This document shows, piece by piece, positions 16,266 to 26,024 of a stretch of 64,000 nucleotides of DNA; the stretch's first letter is position 1; each line of letters starts with the position of its first letter. The notes below the pieces were generated by a model. That model worked only from the letters and a program-made list of their open reading frames with translations. It searched no databases and had not been told where the DNA came from. The DNA is from Klebsiella sp. BIGb0407. Lineage in GTDB: Bacteria > Pseudomonadota > Gammaproteobacteria > Enterobacterales > Enterobacteriaceae. The DNA is taken from positions 1-64,000 of the forward strand of contig NZ_JANUEQ010000012.1 in NCBI RefSeq assembly GCF_024807845.1, written 5' to 3'. Position numbers and translations under genes: made by a program.

Positions 16266-18201
16266 CGTTCTGTCGGTGGCCTTCATGCTCCTGATTGCTT
16301 TTCTTATTACCCACTCGAAAGACACCCGTGCAGAGACTGCGAATAATTACCAGGAAAGCGCTGACTATGCGCGGCAGATCCAGGGTTCAGGGATGAATAC
16401 TTTAAAGAATTTTAAGGGGGACGATATTATACCGAATTATAATCCGAACCCTGACGCCACGCAGTATTACGGCGGGGTCACCTCAAGCGGCGACAGTTCA
16501 TTTAAAACCGATGCCAGCACGGAATGGAATAAAAATGATGTGGCATCCTCTATAACGGAATCATTTTCAAACAGACCCGCAGATATTATCTCACCCGATG
16601 CCCCTTTCATTCAGGCCGGGAAGGATGTTGAGAGCCGGGCAGATGAAATCACCGGTGATACCGGTGCGCAGTGTTCCGCCCAGGTGGTTAACCGAAGTGA
16701 ATTTAAAAACCACACCTGTGAACGTGATGTTCAGGTCGAGAGTTTTTGTACCCGGGAAGCCACGCTGAAAGACAATGCCCGGGTCGAGAAAATCAAAAAA
16801 ACCGTCAAGAAAACGGTGACGCTGGTCTACAACAGGGACAAGAGACAGTGGGTCGCGTCATTTAATATTGCAGAAGACGGTCATATTGTCCGCGTGGCGG
16901 TGGACAGCGATACTATTGTTATTGACCCGACCTATCAGTGTGCAAGAGAACCGGACACGAGTTGTAAAAATGCGGTGGCACAGACGATTAAGGTGTTTGA
17001 TAAAACCTTTCCCGTCACGGTTGTGACCTATCCGAGCATTTATGACAAATGTATCGGCGGGAAAAATGAACACTGTACAACCGTGCATCAGTCAGGAAAG
17101 GGGAAGATACACGAACAGGCGGATGTTGATATTGATGTCACCCGGGGCCAAACCATCACGGTATCAAAAGCCATTAATTACGCCTTTGGAAGCATAGAGA
17201 GTCAGTCAGCGGTCACGGTTTCCTATGAGATAGAGGAAGAGGTCATCGCCAATAATCCGGAAGTTGTCTGGGTAGAAAATTGTCCTTTTAATAAAGAGGA
17301 AGGCACGAAAATAGCCAGTGAATGTACGAGCCCGGGCGGCACGAAAAGCATCATCGTGGACGGCAAGGCATTCTCCTTCACCGAACCCTGCTGGGGTTAC
17401 AAGGATACCTGGATTTTGCAACCGGCGGACTCGGGAAGCTGCTCCAGTTTGATGAACGACAAGAGCTGCACGCTGTCCAGTCGTCAGTGTGCGTTCTTTG
17501 ATGAAGACAGCGCCGCCTGCTTACATGAATATGCCACGTTCTCGTGTGAAACCCGGACGTCAGGCAAGCAGATGATATGTGGGGGAGAGGTCTTTTGCCT
17601 GGACGGTGAATGTGAAATGACCGAGACGCATTCTAATAATGGTTTTGGTCATGCGGTCTCTGAGCTGGCCGCATTAGCCGCCGCCGGAAAGGATGTCGCA
17701 GAGATTGATAATGTTGACGTCAGGGCGTTCACGGGCGTGCCCCGGTACTGCAAGAAGTTCGCTGTCGGGTTCAGTAACTGCTGCGCAGACAGCGGCTGGG
17801 GAAATAACATGGGGCTGGCCAGCTGCAGCAGCGATGAGAAAGCGCTGGGCAAAGCAAAAGAGAAAAAGCTGATTATCAGTATCGGTGAGTTCTGTTCTAA
17901 AAAAGTGCTGGGCGTGTGCCTCGAGAAAAAACGCAGCTACTGCCAGTTTGACTCAAAGCTGGCGCAAATTGTTCAGCAACAGGGCCGGGATGGCCAGCTG
18001 CATATCGGATTTGGCGGGGCGAAAAGTCCGGACTGCCGCGGTATCAGCGTTGATGAGCTTCAGGCGATCGATTTTGACCGGCTGGACTTCACGCCTTTTA
18101 TGGAAGACCTGATGAACAATCAAAATCTTCCGGGTAACGAGGAACTGGCCGACAAAGCCGCACAGCGAATTAAAGCGCTGTTAATACAATCAGCCAAATA
18201 A
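16234..18201 (+). CDS. traN: TraN, outer-membrane mating-pair stabilisation protein
   Basis: 655 aa, longer than F TraN (602 aa), with a GTG start after AAGGAGGG and a signal segment (~10-32). The C-terminal two-thirds are Cys-rich ('CERDVQVESFCTREA', 'CKKFAVGFSNCCADSGWGN'), as in all TraN. TraN tips contact recipient outer-membrane proteins (OmpA, OmpK36, OmpW and others by allele); the variable part near residues 180-340 should set receptor choice here. It is not obviously any named allele. Confidence 0.95.
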   Translation: MKKLKKSSVISVLSVAFMLLIAFLITHSKDTRAETANNYQESADYARQIQGSGMNTLKNFKGDDIIPNYNPNPDATQYYGGVTSSGDSSFKTDASTEWNKNDVASSITESFSNRPADIISPDAPFIQAGKDVESRADEITGDTGAQCSAQVVNRSEFKNHTCERDVQVESFCTREATLKDNARVEKIKKTVKKTVTLVYNRDKRQWVASFNIAEDGHIVRVAVDSDTIVIDPTYQCAREPDTSCKNAVAQTIKVFDKTFPVTVVTYPSIYDKCIGGKNEHCTTVHQSGKGKIHEQADVDIDVTRGQTITVSKAINYAFGSIESQSAVTVSYEIEEEVIANNPEVVWVENCPFNKEEGTKIASECTSPGGTKSIIVDGKAFSFTEPCWGYKDTWILQPADSGSCSSLMNDKSCTLSSRQCAFFDEDSAACLHEYATFSCETRTSGKQMICGGEVFCLDGECEMTETHSNNGFGHAVSELAALAAAGKDVAEIDNVDVRAFTGVPRYCKKFAVGFSNCCADSGWGNNMGLASCSSDEKALGKAKEKKLIISIGEFCSKKVLGVCLEKKRSYCQFDSKLAQIVQQQGRDGQLHIGFGGAKSPDCRGISVDELQAIDFDRLDFTPFMEDLMNNQNLPGNEELADKAAQRIKALLIQSAK

Positions 18202-18529
18202 TTTTCAATATAGCTATTTATCTTACAGCGAATAATAGCGGTGAGTCATTGATATATTTCACCTGAGAATGGGGTGAATGAATTGGGTTTGCTTTTCCAG
18301 AAGTTTTATTTTTATTGATATTGTGGACAGGGTTTGGTTTGTGTTGTATATATTTATTTCAGTTTTTAATTAATGGTCGTGAGAAATAAAATGTAATGCC
18401 TGCTCCATCCTGTCTTGAAAAGAAAGCTGTATATTAAATAATAATAGCTTTATGAAATCGGCAACGAATTCACCCGATCCTGTTCGTCTGGTCGTTATGG
18501 CCTATTTAACCAATTTCGATGGAGCGTGT
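18202..18529. other. Intergenic gap after traN
   Basis: About 330 AT-rich bases without a convincing gene. An open frame reaches upstream from the next gene to 18452 but lacks a ribosome site. The gap may hold an internal promoter for the traF-traH segment; none could be defined. Confidence 0.4.
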
Positions 18530-18763
18530 ATGAAGGTGATTTTTAACAATAATAAGGTCGTTGATTTTGTTCTGCGATTGCTGCTGGTTATCGTGATTAT
18601 TTCGCCGGTTATTTACTACACGTGGGATGGCATCATTGGAACCACCGTCAGTGATTATATCGCGAGTGTTATTTTTATTCTTGTCACGGGCTTTATATGG
18701 ATGATGAGTTATCTGTTTTTTTCTGTCCTGTCGGGGAACGGTGGAAAAATAACGAAGGAGTGA
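18530..18763 (+). CDS. Small inner-membrane protein, TrbE-like position (77 aa)
   Basis: The ATG at 18530 follows GGAG. Two hydrophobic segments occupy residues ~13-33 and ~45-68, leaving a short basic C-terminal tail. F has the small membrane protein gene trbE between traN and traF, so position and topology fit, but sequence identity to TrbE cannot be asserted. The stop is 3 bases before the next gene. Confidence 0.6.
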   Translation: MKVIFNNNKVVDFVLRLLLVIVIISPVIYYTWDGIIGTTVSDYIASVIFILVTGFIWMMSYLFFSVLSGNGGKITKE

Positions 18764-18766
18764 GGA

Positions 18767-19093
18767 ATGGAGGAGAAGAATACAGCCAGACTCGTCATGT
18801 TATTTGTTGCGGTATTTGTCACGTTCCTGGTCAGCATCATGTCTTACAGCCTGTGGCGGGATAAACAAATCAATGCGTTCCTTGCCACCAACAGCGCCTG
18901 GGGCGTCCAGTGTGACAGAAATTCCCGGACGGCCTGGGTTATCAGGGACGGCGAACGCGTGACCCTGACGGTGGATAATCTGACGCTGTACTGCAGCGGT
19001 TACCGGTTTGTCGCCCGTGACGAGAGCGGAAAGGAGATACGCCGCCTCGATAAGAACATGGCCTACCAGAGCCTGTTACGCCCGCCGCTTTAA
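18767..19093 (+). CDS. Single-pass membrane protein of unknown function (108 aa)
   Basis: The protein has one membrane segment (residues ~8-28) and a periplasmic ~75-residue domain with two Cys ('GVQCDRNSRTAW' and 'LTLYCSGYRF') that could form a disulfide. GGAGTGAGG precedes the ATG. It sits between the TrbE-like gene and traF; no named F gene matches by eye. Backbone-like GC argues for an old member of this operon type. Confidence 0.65.
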   Translation: MEEKNTARLVMLFVAVFVTFLVSIMSYSLWRDKQINAFLATNSAWGVQCDRNSRTAWVIRDGERVTLTVDNLTLYCSGYRFVARDESGKEIRRLDKNMAYQSLLRPPL

Positions 19094-19115
19094 TTCAGAA
19101 AAACAGGTAGCCGCT

Positions 19116-19868
19116 ATGCGAAAAATACATGCCGTCCTCCTGGCGGGGTGCCTTTGCTGCACCCAGATACCGGCCTTTGCAAAGGATGCAGGCTGGCAGT
19201 GGTACAACGAAAAACGTCCCGTTCGTGAACCGGAAAAAAAGCCAGCATCTGCGCCATCCCCGGCCCCGATGGACATTATGGATAAGCTTTCAGCACTGCA
19301 AGGTGCCACGAAACGCTCGATGTATGAGGCCATTCTGTACCCCTCTTCAGAGAACTTCGTGAAGTATTTCCGCCTGCAGAACTACTGGACGCAGCAGGCG
19401 GGTCTGTTCTCGATGAGTGCGAAGCGCGCCATGCTGGAAAACCCGGAGCTCGATTACAACCTGCAATACAGCCACTACAACGGCACAGTGAAGAATCAGC
19501 TGGCTGCCGATTATGCCGAACAACGCCAGGCCATCTCGACCCTGGCACAGCACTACGGGGTGATGTTCTTCTACCGGGGCAGTGACGCCATCGACAGCCA
19601 GTTCGTCCAGGTGATAAAAAACTTCCGGGAAACCTACGGACTGAGCGTGATACCCGTGTCGGTTGATGGCGTTATCAACCCGTTGCTGCCTGACAGCCGG
19701 ACAGACCAGGGGCAGGCCGCACAGCTGGGTGTGAAGTTTTTCCCTGCCATGATGCTGGTTAACCCGACAAGTGGTCAGGTAAAACCCCTGAGTTACGGAT
19801 TTATCAGCCAGGATGACCTGGCAAAACAATTCCTTTATGTCTCCAGTGATTTTAAACCTAATTTTTAA
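19116..19868 (+). CDS. traF: TraF, periplasmic thioredoxin-like pilus assembly protein
   Basis: 250 aa from the ATG at 19116, where a signal peptide begins (~1-20, ending 'AFAKD'); the frame is open further upstream but that part is not coding-like. Conserved F TraF sequence includes 'KRPVREPEKKP' and 'YNLQYSHYNGTVKNQLA'. The C-terminal thioredoxin fold contains 'GVMFFYRGSDAIDSQF', where the usual CxxC is lost, as in F TraF. Confidence 0.95.
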   Translation: MRKIHAVLLAGCLCCTQIPAFAKDAGWQWYNEKRPVREPEKKPASAPSPAPMDIMDKLSALQGATKRSMYEAILYPSSENFVKYFRLQNYWTQQAGLFSMSAKRAMLENPELDYNLQYSHYNGTVKNQLAADYAEQRQAISTLAQHYGVMFFYRGSDAIDSQFVQVIKNFRETYGLSVIPVSVDGVINPLLPDSRTDQGQAAQLGVKFFPAMMLVNPTSGQVKPLSYGFISQDDLAKQFLYVSSDFKPNF

Positions 19869-19891
19869 GAGTCCAGGATTGTTTATCAGTC

Positions 19892-20236
19892 ATGGTCACT
19901 GTTTTTCTTTCATTAATTCTGTTCATTCCGGGAGTAGGAACGATGAGCATATTGGGTATGGTTTTTTCTATTTTAATATTCTATTCCTTTGCTTTTATTA
20001 AGTGGCAGTCAACGCGGCGTGTCTCTTTTTTAATTATGATTGCTGTTTCAATTGTCATGGGATGTGCCATTGCCTATCTCATTTATAATGATGCGCCATT
20101 CTGGGTCGTCAGCGAACGCAGCGTATACGACGCTGCGTTAATAGGATTTGGCTCCTCCTCTTTTATCTGCATTTTATTGTACGGCTTTAATTTAATGGTC
20201 AATTCCATAGCCGTAAGTGCTGTAAAAACAAAATAA
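19892..20236 (+). CDS. Membrane protein in the trbA position (114 aa)
   Basis: Four hydrophobic stretches cover most of the chain, with a short charged loop near 'RSVYDAALIGFGSS'. F has trbA (115 aa, also membrane-embedded) at exactly this place between traF and traQ. The length and topology agree, but sequence similarity to TrbA is not evident by eye. The start ATG has only a weak ribosome site. Calling it a TrbA analogue is inference from position. Confidence 0.55.
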   Translation: MVTVFLSLILFIPGVGTMSILGMVFSILIFYSFAFIKWQSTRRVSFLIMIAVSIVMGCAIAYLIYNDAPFWVVSERSVYDAALIGFGSSSFICILLYGFNLMVNSIAVSAVKTK

Positions 20237-20344
20237 TAATTTTTACTGGGAAGTTTGACTGTTTATATGAACGCAATTCAGCGGTAAAGATTTATAGCCT
20301 GATTGATGAGGTTATTATTTTTTTCCGGAAAAGGATGAATATAC

Positions 20345-20584
20345 ATGAGAAAAATTCGTTTTCCCGATTTAGATATTACCGGGATGTGGGTGCTGGCGGT
20401 GGGCGTGTTTTTCCACCTGATAGCCCGGTTGGTCAGGCAGCATCCTGACCTGGCGGTGCAGGCTGGAGAAATTATCGGGCTGGGCATGGTGATTTTTGGC
20501 GGCTACCGCATCATCAACGCCCTGATTGCAGAAGCTGAACGACAGGAGAAAGACCGTGAAAAACAGCCTGAAGAACATCACTAA
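20345..20584 (+). CDS. traQ: TraQ, propilin chaperone
   Basis: 79 aa, shorter than F TraQ (94 aa) but clearly the same protein: 'PDLDITGMWVLAVGVFFHLIARLV' matches the F N-terminal half, followed by a second hydrophobic segment and a charged C-terminal tail. TraQ inserts TraA into the inner membrane. Its end overlaps the trbB start. Confidence 0.92.
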   Translation: MRKIRFPDLDITGMWVLAVGVFFHLIARLVRQHPDLAVQAGEIIGLGMVIFGGYRIINALIAEAERQEKDREKQPEEHH

Positions 20585-21134
20585 AGCCGGTATCGCTGTC
20601 ACGGGCTTACTCCTGGCCATGTCAGGGATGGTTCGGGGCGGCACGCTCGATGACGTGAAGTCGCTCTGGAACCCTCAGGGCATTTCCGGAACGCCATCAG
20701 TCTCCTCCACAGATACGGTTCCCCGGGCAGTGGAACCTGTCCCGCAGCCCCGCTGGTTTAAGCTGAGTAACGGTAAGCAGGTGAATTTACGCGACTGGAA
20801 AGTGGTGCTGTTTATGCAGGCGCAGTGCCCCTACTGCCAAAAATTTGATCCGGTGCTGAAGCAGCTGTCCGCGCAGTTCGGGTTCTCTGTTTTCCCCTAC
20901 ACCCTCGACGGGCAGGGTGATGAGGCGTATCCGGATGCGCTGACGGTGCCCCCCGAGGTGATGCAGACCTTTTTCCCGAATATCCCGGTGGCCACGCCCA
21001 CCACGTTTCTGGTCAACGTGCATACCCTGGCGGCCTATCCCCTTTTACAGGGTGCCACGGATGCACCGGGCTTCATGGCCAGGGTGGACACGGTTTTTCA
21101 GATGATGGAGGCACCGACACATGGGCAGTATTAA
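20556..21134 (+). CDS. trbB: TrbB, periplasmic disulfide isomerase
   Basis: 192 aa from a GTG start with AGGAG seven bases upstream; this start gives a proper signal peptide (~1-28). A thioredoxin fold follows with the active-site CPYC at Cys91-Cys94 and the F-like context 'VVLFMQAQ' and 'FDPVLKQL'. 'FFPNIPVATPTTFLVN' supplies the cis-proline. It probably helps fold Cys-rich TraU, TraN and TraH. It overlaps both traQ and traH. Confidence 0.95.
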   Translation: MKNSLKNITKAGIAVTGLLLAMSGMVRGGTLDDVKSLWNPQGISGTPSVSSTDTVPRAVEPVPQPRWFKLSNGKQVNLRDWKVVLFMQAQCPYCQKFDPVLKQLSAQFGFSVFPYTLDGQGDEAYPDALTVPPEVMQTFFPNIPVATPTTFLVNVHTLAAYPLLQGATDAPGFMARVDTVFQMMEAPTHGQY

Positions 21135-22491
21135 AAAAGCCGTACTGATGAGTGTTTTTCTCCTGAACACAGCCTTTCCCGCTGTGGCCGATGTGAACAG
21201 TGACATGAACCACTTCTTCAACAATCTGGGCTTTGCCTCCAATACCAGCAAGCCCCAGGTCTGGCAGGGACAGGCTGCGGGCTACGTCTCTGGTGGTTCA
21301 CTGTATGCCAGAACCCAGGTGAAAACAGTCCAGATGGTCAGTATGACCCTGCCGGACATCAATGCGGGCTGCGGCGGTATTGATGCGTACCTGGGCTCGT
21401 TCTCATTCATTAACAGCGAACAGTTACAGCGTTTCGCAAAACAAATTATGTCCAATTCGCAGGGCTATTTTTTTGACCTCGCTTTGCAGACCACCGTACC
21501 TGAAATCAAGACCGCAAAAGACTTCCTGCAAAAGATGGCATCCGACGTCAACAGCATGAACCTCAGCTCCTGTCAGGCGGCGCAGGGCATTGTCGGCGGC
21601 CTCTTTCCCCGTACCCAGGTGGCACAGCAGAAGGTCTGCCAGGACATTGCCGGTGAGAGCAACATTTTCTCAGACTGGGCAGCTTCCCGACAAGGGTGCT
21701 CAGTAGGCGGGCAGATGAACAACGTGCAGGACAAGGCCAGCGACAAGGACAAGGAGCGCGTGATGAAGAACATCAATATCATGTGGAGTGCGTTGTCGAA
21801 AAATCAGTTCTTTAAAGACAATAAGGAGCTGAAGGAGTTTGTGATGACGCTGACCGGCACCATTATTTTTGGCGAGAACAGTGAAATTACCCCCTTATCT
21901 GCCCGGACAACGGATCAGGACATTATCAAAGCGCTGATGGAGGGCGGAACGGCCAAAATTTACCACTGTAATGATGCGGATAAATGTCTCAAGGTGGTGG
22001 CCGATGCATCCGTGACTATCGCCGCCAACAAGGCGCTGAAAAACCAGATTTCCGCGTTACTGAGCAGTATTCAGAGCAAGGCTGTGGCCGATGAAAAACT
22101 GACAGAGCAGGAAAGGGGGTTTATCAGCAGTACCACTATTCCGGTCTTCAAATACATTGTTGACCCCCAAATGCTCGGAATGACCGACTCTCTTATCTAT
22201 CAGCTGACGGACTACATCGGCTACGACATTCTGCTGCAGTACATCCAGGAGCTGGTTCAGCAGGCCAGAGTGATGGTCGCGACCGGAAACTACCCGCAAT
22301 CCACGATGGATATCATCCTCGCGAATCTCAATCAGGCGAGCGTACAGATTGCTGATTTTCAGGCACGTGTGCAGGTGCAGTACGACGCCCTGCTGATAGT
22401 TGACCGGCAGATGAGCTACATGCGTCAGCAGGTGTCTGCCCGCATGATGACCCGTTACCAGGATAATTACCATTTTGGAGGAAGTCTCTGA
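21121..22491 (+). CDS. traH: TraH, pilus assembly protein
   Basis: 456 aa, F TraH-sized, with a signal peptide (~1-23, 'FPAVADV'), the diagnostic 'NHFFNNLGFASNTSKPQVWQG' opening and 'LPDINAGCGGIDAYLGSFSFIN'. A coiled coil lies near the C-terminus (~400-445). TraH belongs to the F-specific pilus-assembly group with TraF, TraW and TrbB. It ends on the base where traG starts. Confidence 0.96.
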   Translation: MGSIKKAVLMSVFLLNTAFPAVADVNSDMNHFFNNLGFASNTSKPQVWQGQAAGYVSGGSLYARTQVKTVQMVSMTLPDINAGCGGIDAYLGSFSFINSEQLQRFAKQIMSNSQGYFFDLALQTTVPEIKTAKDFLQKMASDVNSMNLSSCQAAQGIVGGLFPRTQVAQQKVCQDIAGESNIFSDWAASRQGCSVGGQMNNVQDKASDKDKERVMKNINIMWSALSKNQFFKDNKELKEFVMTLTGTIIFGENSEITPLSARTTDQDIIKALMEGGTAKIYHCNDADKCLKVVADASVTIAANKALKNQISALLSSIQSKAVADEKLTEQERGFISSTTIPVFKYIVDPQMLGMTDSLIYQLTDYIGYDILLQYIQELVQQARVMVATGNYPQSTMDIILANLNQASVQIADFQARVQVQYDALLIVDRQMSYMRQQVSARMMTRYQDNYHFGGSL

Positions 22492-25304
22492 TGCTGGAAA
22501 TCTATGTGACTGCCGGAGGAGACTGGCTGCGGGGGTGCTTTAATGCCATCGCCGCCTTTATGCAAACCGGGACCTGGCGCTCCATTGAGGCCATGTGCAT
22601 TGCCTTTTCGGTGCTGATTGTCGCTGTTAGCTGGATACGCACACACAATGTGATGAACCTTATCGGCTGGGTCTTCTCCCTGACCCTGGTCTCGATGCTG
22701 GTCGCAGTCCGTACCCCTGTCCAGATAATCGACTACAGCAATGTGGCCCAGGTGTATAAAGTCGATAATGTCCCGGTGGGACTGGCCATTCCGTTCTCCC
22801 TGACCACGCGCATCGGCAATGCCCTGGTGCAGAGCTATGAGATGATTTTTTCTCTGCCCGACAGTGTGACCTACAGTAAAACGGGGATGCTGTTTGGCGG
22901 CAATCTGGTCGCGAAAAGTACGGATTTTATCTCGCAGAATCCGGAGATCACGACCCTGTTCTCCGACTACGTGCAGAACTGCGTTATGGGCGATATTTTT
23001 CTCAATCATAAGTACACGTTTGAGGAACTGCTGAACTCACCCGATCCTTATACGATTATTTTCTCGCGCCCCAGTCCGCTGCGGGGCGTGTTCGATAAGA
23101 ATAAGTTCAAAACCTGCCAGGAAGCCTCCGTTGAGCTGAAGAAAGCCCTGGCGCTGGATTCACAGACCGGGGGGAAAACCTGGAGCTACTATGTACGTCA
23201 GCTGTTTGGCGGGAAACCGAACCCTGATCTGCTGTTCAGCCAGATGATCGGTGACAGCTATAACTATTTTTATCAGTCCAGTCAGAGTGCGGGTCAGATT
23301 ATTCGCCAGAACGTCACGATGAATGCCCTGCGGGGTGGTATTCAAAGCTATGCCGCACGCAGTGGGGACACGTCCAGCCTGGTGAATATCGCCAACACCT
23401 CCTCGCTGGAGAAACAGCGTCTGGCACAGGCCACGATGGGGCATCAGGCCATGCGCTCCCTGCCGATGATGCAGACGGTTATTCTGGGGATCATGATTGG
23501 CATGTTCCCGATTATGGTGATGGCCGCAATGTTCAATATGATGACCCTGCAGGTCGTGAAAGGATATGTCTTTGCCCTGATATGGTTGCAGTCGTGGCCG
23601 CTGCTGTTTGCCATTCTGAACAGTGCGATGGCGTACTATGCGAAACAAAACGGCGTCCCGGTGGTGTTGTCCGAACTCTCGCAGGTGCAGCTGAAGAACT
23701 CGGACATTGCGACAACAGCGGGCTATATCGCCATGATGATCCCACCCCTCAGTTGGGCCATCGTGAAAAGCATGGGGGCGGGGTTCTCCAGCGCCTACAG
23801 CCACTTTGCGTCTTCCGGACTCAGCTCCACCTCACAGGCCTCCTCCGGTGTGGTGGACGGAAATTACACCTACGCCAATATGCAGATGGAGAATGTCAGC
23901 GGTTACAGCTGGGGAACCAACAGTACGACCAGTTTTGGCCAGAAGACCAGCCAGCTGGCGAACGGGGGAATGGTGACGGAGGCTCAGGATGGTACGAAAA
24001 TCTCGACGGCGAACTTGTCCAAACTGCCGACTGATATCAATTTTACCCGACAGATAGCCAGCGCACAGCAGGAGATGGCCAGAGAGGCGGATGTCCAGGC
24101 GCAAAGTGCACTTCAGGGCTATAACGAAAGCGTGGCAAGCGGTTGGACCAGCCTTAAACAATTTGCCTCCAATAAGGGAAATAGCGCCTCAGTGGTGAGC
24201 GGCGCCGACAATACTGAATCGTCACAACGATCGGCTGCCATGAGTCAGATGTGGAATTCTGTTGAAACTTATGCCCAGTCAAATAATCTCTCTAGAGAAC
24301 AAGCTTTTAACGAAATGATGGATAAAGCCTCCCGGGGTGATGTTTCAGGAGAGGTGTATGGGAGTGTTAAAACTAAAGGGGGGCTTGAAGTTTTCGGAAC
24401 GGGCGCAACCGTAGAAGCTGGGGGTAAACTGGCGATAAGAGGAACGAAAAGTTCTGGCTCCCAAGAGAGTACAAATGAATCAGGCCGTAATGCTAAGAAT
24501 AATAATCATGATTTAAGTGCACAGGCATTAAAAGATTTCAAAAAATCATCTGATTATCTTACAAGCAATAAAACATCAACATCAGGGAGTATCACGGACA
24601 ATAACGCCCATTCGGGACTGGATCAGTTCTCGGCATCTCTCACTAGTGCTAAAACCAGCTATGGGCAGTATACCGATAGCAGGACTCGGAGCCATGAACT
24701 CAGTCAGATGGCTTCACGTACAGAAAGTGTGAGTGGGGAGGTCAGAGAGAATATGTCACAGCAGTTTGCCAACTTTGTGCGGCAACAATCACCCCATGAT
24801 GCGGATGAGCTCCTTACCAATGGCAGTTCGCCAGCAATTGCAGAAAAACGTGAGGCGCTGGCGCGTGAATTTGTGAAAACCCAGATACAGCCGAAAGTGG
24901 ATGGAGCGTATCAGTCCGGGCAGGAACAGATTGGTCAGGGTATGCAGGGTATTTCGCCTGTTGGCGATCGTAGTTCGGTGGTTACTGATTACGGAAATAA
25001 TGCTGGTCATATAGATACCATGACCCGTGATGCGAAAATTAAGGATAATGTGGAACAGAATGTCGATGTGATGATGGAGAAAAATAAACAAAGTCATCAG
25101 GAAGCCCGAAGAAATATAAATCAGCAAGGTACAGTGGTGCAAAATGATCATGAAAACCTGGAAATTTCTCATAAATCAGAAGAAAAGAAAATTGAAACTG
25201 AATATAATAAGAGAAACGAGGCGCAGAAGTTAATTCCTGGTGCTGATACGCGAGATGAGTTAACAAAAAAAGCGCTTGAATATCAGGAGAAAAATAAAAA
25301 ATAA
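22491..25304 (+). CDS. traG: TraG, mating-pair stabilisation and entry-exclusion recognition
   Basis: 937 aa, like F TraG. The N-terminal ~450 residues hold several membrane segments (~25-45, 50-70, 325-375, 410-430) and act in pilus assembly. The C-terminal periplasmic half (~455-937) is repetitive in Ser, Gln and Asn. In F this half interacts with TraS of the recipient to impose entry exclusion. Base composition falls sharply within the gene, from about 24180 to its end, and the low GC continues into the next two genes, so the specificity end of traG looks co-transferred with its partner. Confidence 0.95.
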   Translation: MLEIYVTAGGDWLRGCFNAIAAFMQTGTWRSIEAMCIAFSVLIVAVSWIRTHNVMNLIGWVFSLTLVSMLVAVRTPVQIIDYSNVAQVYKVDNVPVGLAIPFSLTTRIGNALVQSYEMIFSLPDSVTYSKTGMLFGGNLVAKSTDFISQNPEITTLFSDYVQNCVMGDIFLNHKYTFEELLNSPDPYTIIFSRPSPLRGVFDKNKFKTCQEASVELKKALALDSQTGGKTWSYYVRQLFGGKPNPDLLFSQMIGDSYNYFYQSSQSAGQIIRQNVTMNALRGGIQSYAARSGDTSSLVNIANTSSLEKQRLAQATMGHQAMRSLPMMQTVILGIMIGMFPIMVMAAMFNMMTLQVVKGYVFALIWLQSWPLLFAILNSAMAYYAKQNGVPVVLSELSQVQLKNSDIATTAGYIAMMIPPLSWAIVKSMGAGFSSAYSHFASSGLSSTSQASSGVVDGNYTYANMQMENVSGYSWGTNSTTSFGQKTSQLANGGMVTEAQDGTKISTANLSKLPTDINFTRQIASAQQEMAREADVQAQSALQGYNESVASGWTSLKQFASNKGNSASVVSGADNTESSQRSAAMSQMWNSVETYAQSNNLSREQAFNEMMDKASRGDVSGEVYGSVKTKGGLEVFGTGATVEAGGKLAIRGTKSSGSQESTNESGRNAKNNNHDLSAQALKDFKKSSDYLTSNKTSTSGSITDNNAHSGLDQFSASLTSAKTSYGQYTDSRTRSHELSQMASRTESVSGEVRENMSQQFANFVRQQSPHDADELLTNGSSPAIAEKREALAREFVKTQIQPKVDGAYQSGQEQIGQGMQGISPVGDRSSVVTDYGNNAGHIDTMTRDAKIKDNVEQNVDVMMEKNKQSHQEARRNINQQGTVVQNDHENLEISHKSEEKKIETEYNKRNEAQKLIPGADTRDELTKKALEYQEKNKK

Positions 25305-25328
25305 GGGTGGTTTCTGGGAGGTGGTAAA

Positions 25329-25970
25329 ATGAAACTGATATTTACATTGTTTATGGTATACCTGTCATTTACGTTATATGATTATCCACTTGTGGTTAGC
25401 CTTTTCTTTATGTCTGTTTCAGCTATATGGCTAGGTGTGTTTAGTTATATTATTTGTCAGGTTCAGAAAGAACATAATACTCCTCCCCTGAATAAGGATG
25501 GGGGGTGGGAGTATTTGCTTATCTTCTTTATATTATCTGTAGTTAATCCTGTGCTTTGTCTTGCTTATGTTCTGTTACATCAACCTTATTCCCTCAGTAA
25601 GCAACTGAATTTGTTTTCTGGACAGAAATTGAAATTTATCAGGAAGGGCAATAACGTCACGCGTTCAAGAATACATTACTCATCATTTGATTCTGAGGGT
25701 ATTCAATTGCAATCAACATTGAATAACTCTATTCAAGATGGTTTTTTATTTCATTCCTCTGAGAATACTTCTTTCTTTGATGCTTATCAAAGTGATGACG
25801 TTCACGCAGTGAATACTGAATGCTGTTTTGATGTGGATGTTTATTCTCATCAAGATTTTGGTTCAAATGACCATCATTTTGATATTAACCCGGCAAGCGG
25901 TTTGCCAATGAGTGGAAGTGTTGATGTTTGTGGAAATCCCTATGGAACAAATGATTATAATAGTTATTAA
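25329..25970 (+). CDS. Membrane protein in the traS position, candidate entry-exclusion protein
   Basis: 213 aa, not recognised as F or R100 TraS. The first ~95 residues contain three to four hydrophobic segments; the last ~115 are soluble and acidic/aromatic. The end, 'INPASGLPMSGSVDVCGNPYGTND', resembles a short motif seen at the C-terminus of various small enterobacterial proteins. It directly follows the AT-rich end of traG with a GGAGGTGG ribosome site. TraS proteins are inner-membrane, very divergent, and lie here, so an entry-exclusion role is a reasonable inference. Confidence 0.6.
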   Translation: MKLIFTLFMVYLSFTLYDYPLVVSLFFMSVSAIWLGVFSYIICQVQKEHNTPPLNKDGGWEYLLIFFILSVVNPVLCLAYVLLHQPYSLSKQLNLFSGQKLKFIRKGNNVTRSRIHYSSFDSEGIQLQSTLNNSIQDGFLFHSSENTSFFDAYQSDDVHAVNTECCFDVDVYSHQDFGSNDHHFDINPASGLPMSGSVDVCGNPYGTNDYNSY

Positions 25971-26024
25971 ATGGATAACTGTTAATGTCTCAGGTGTGGT
26001 TTAGCATATGAATGGAGTATTTTA

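Noticed and set aside
25329..25970. Calling this gene traS outright
   Set aside because: Position and topology fit, but no sequence similarity is visible, so only a candidate role is given.
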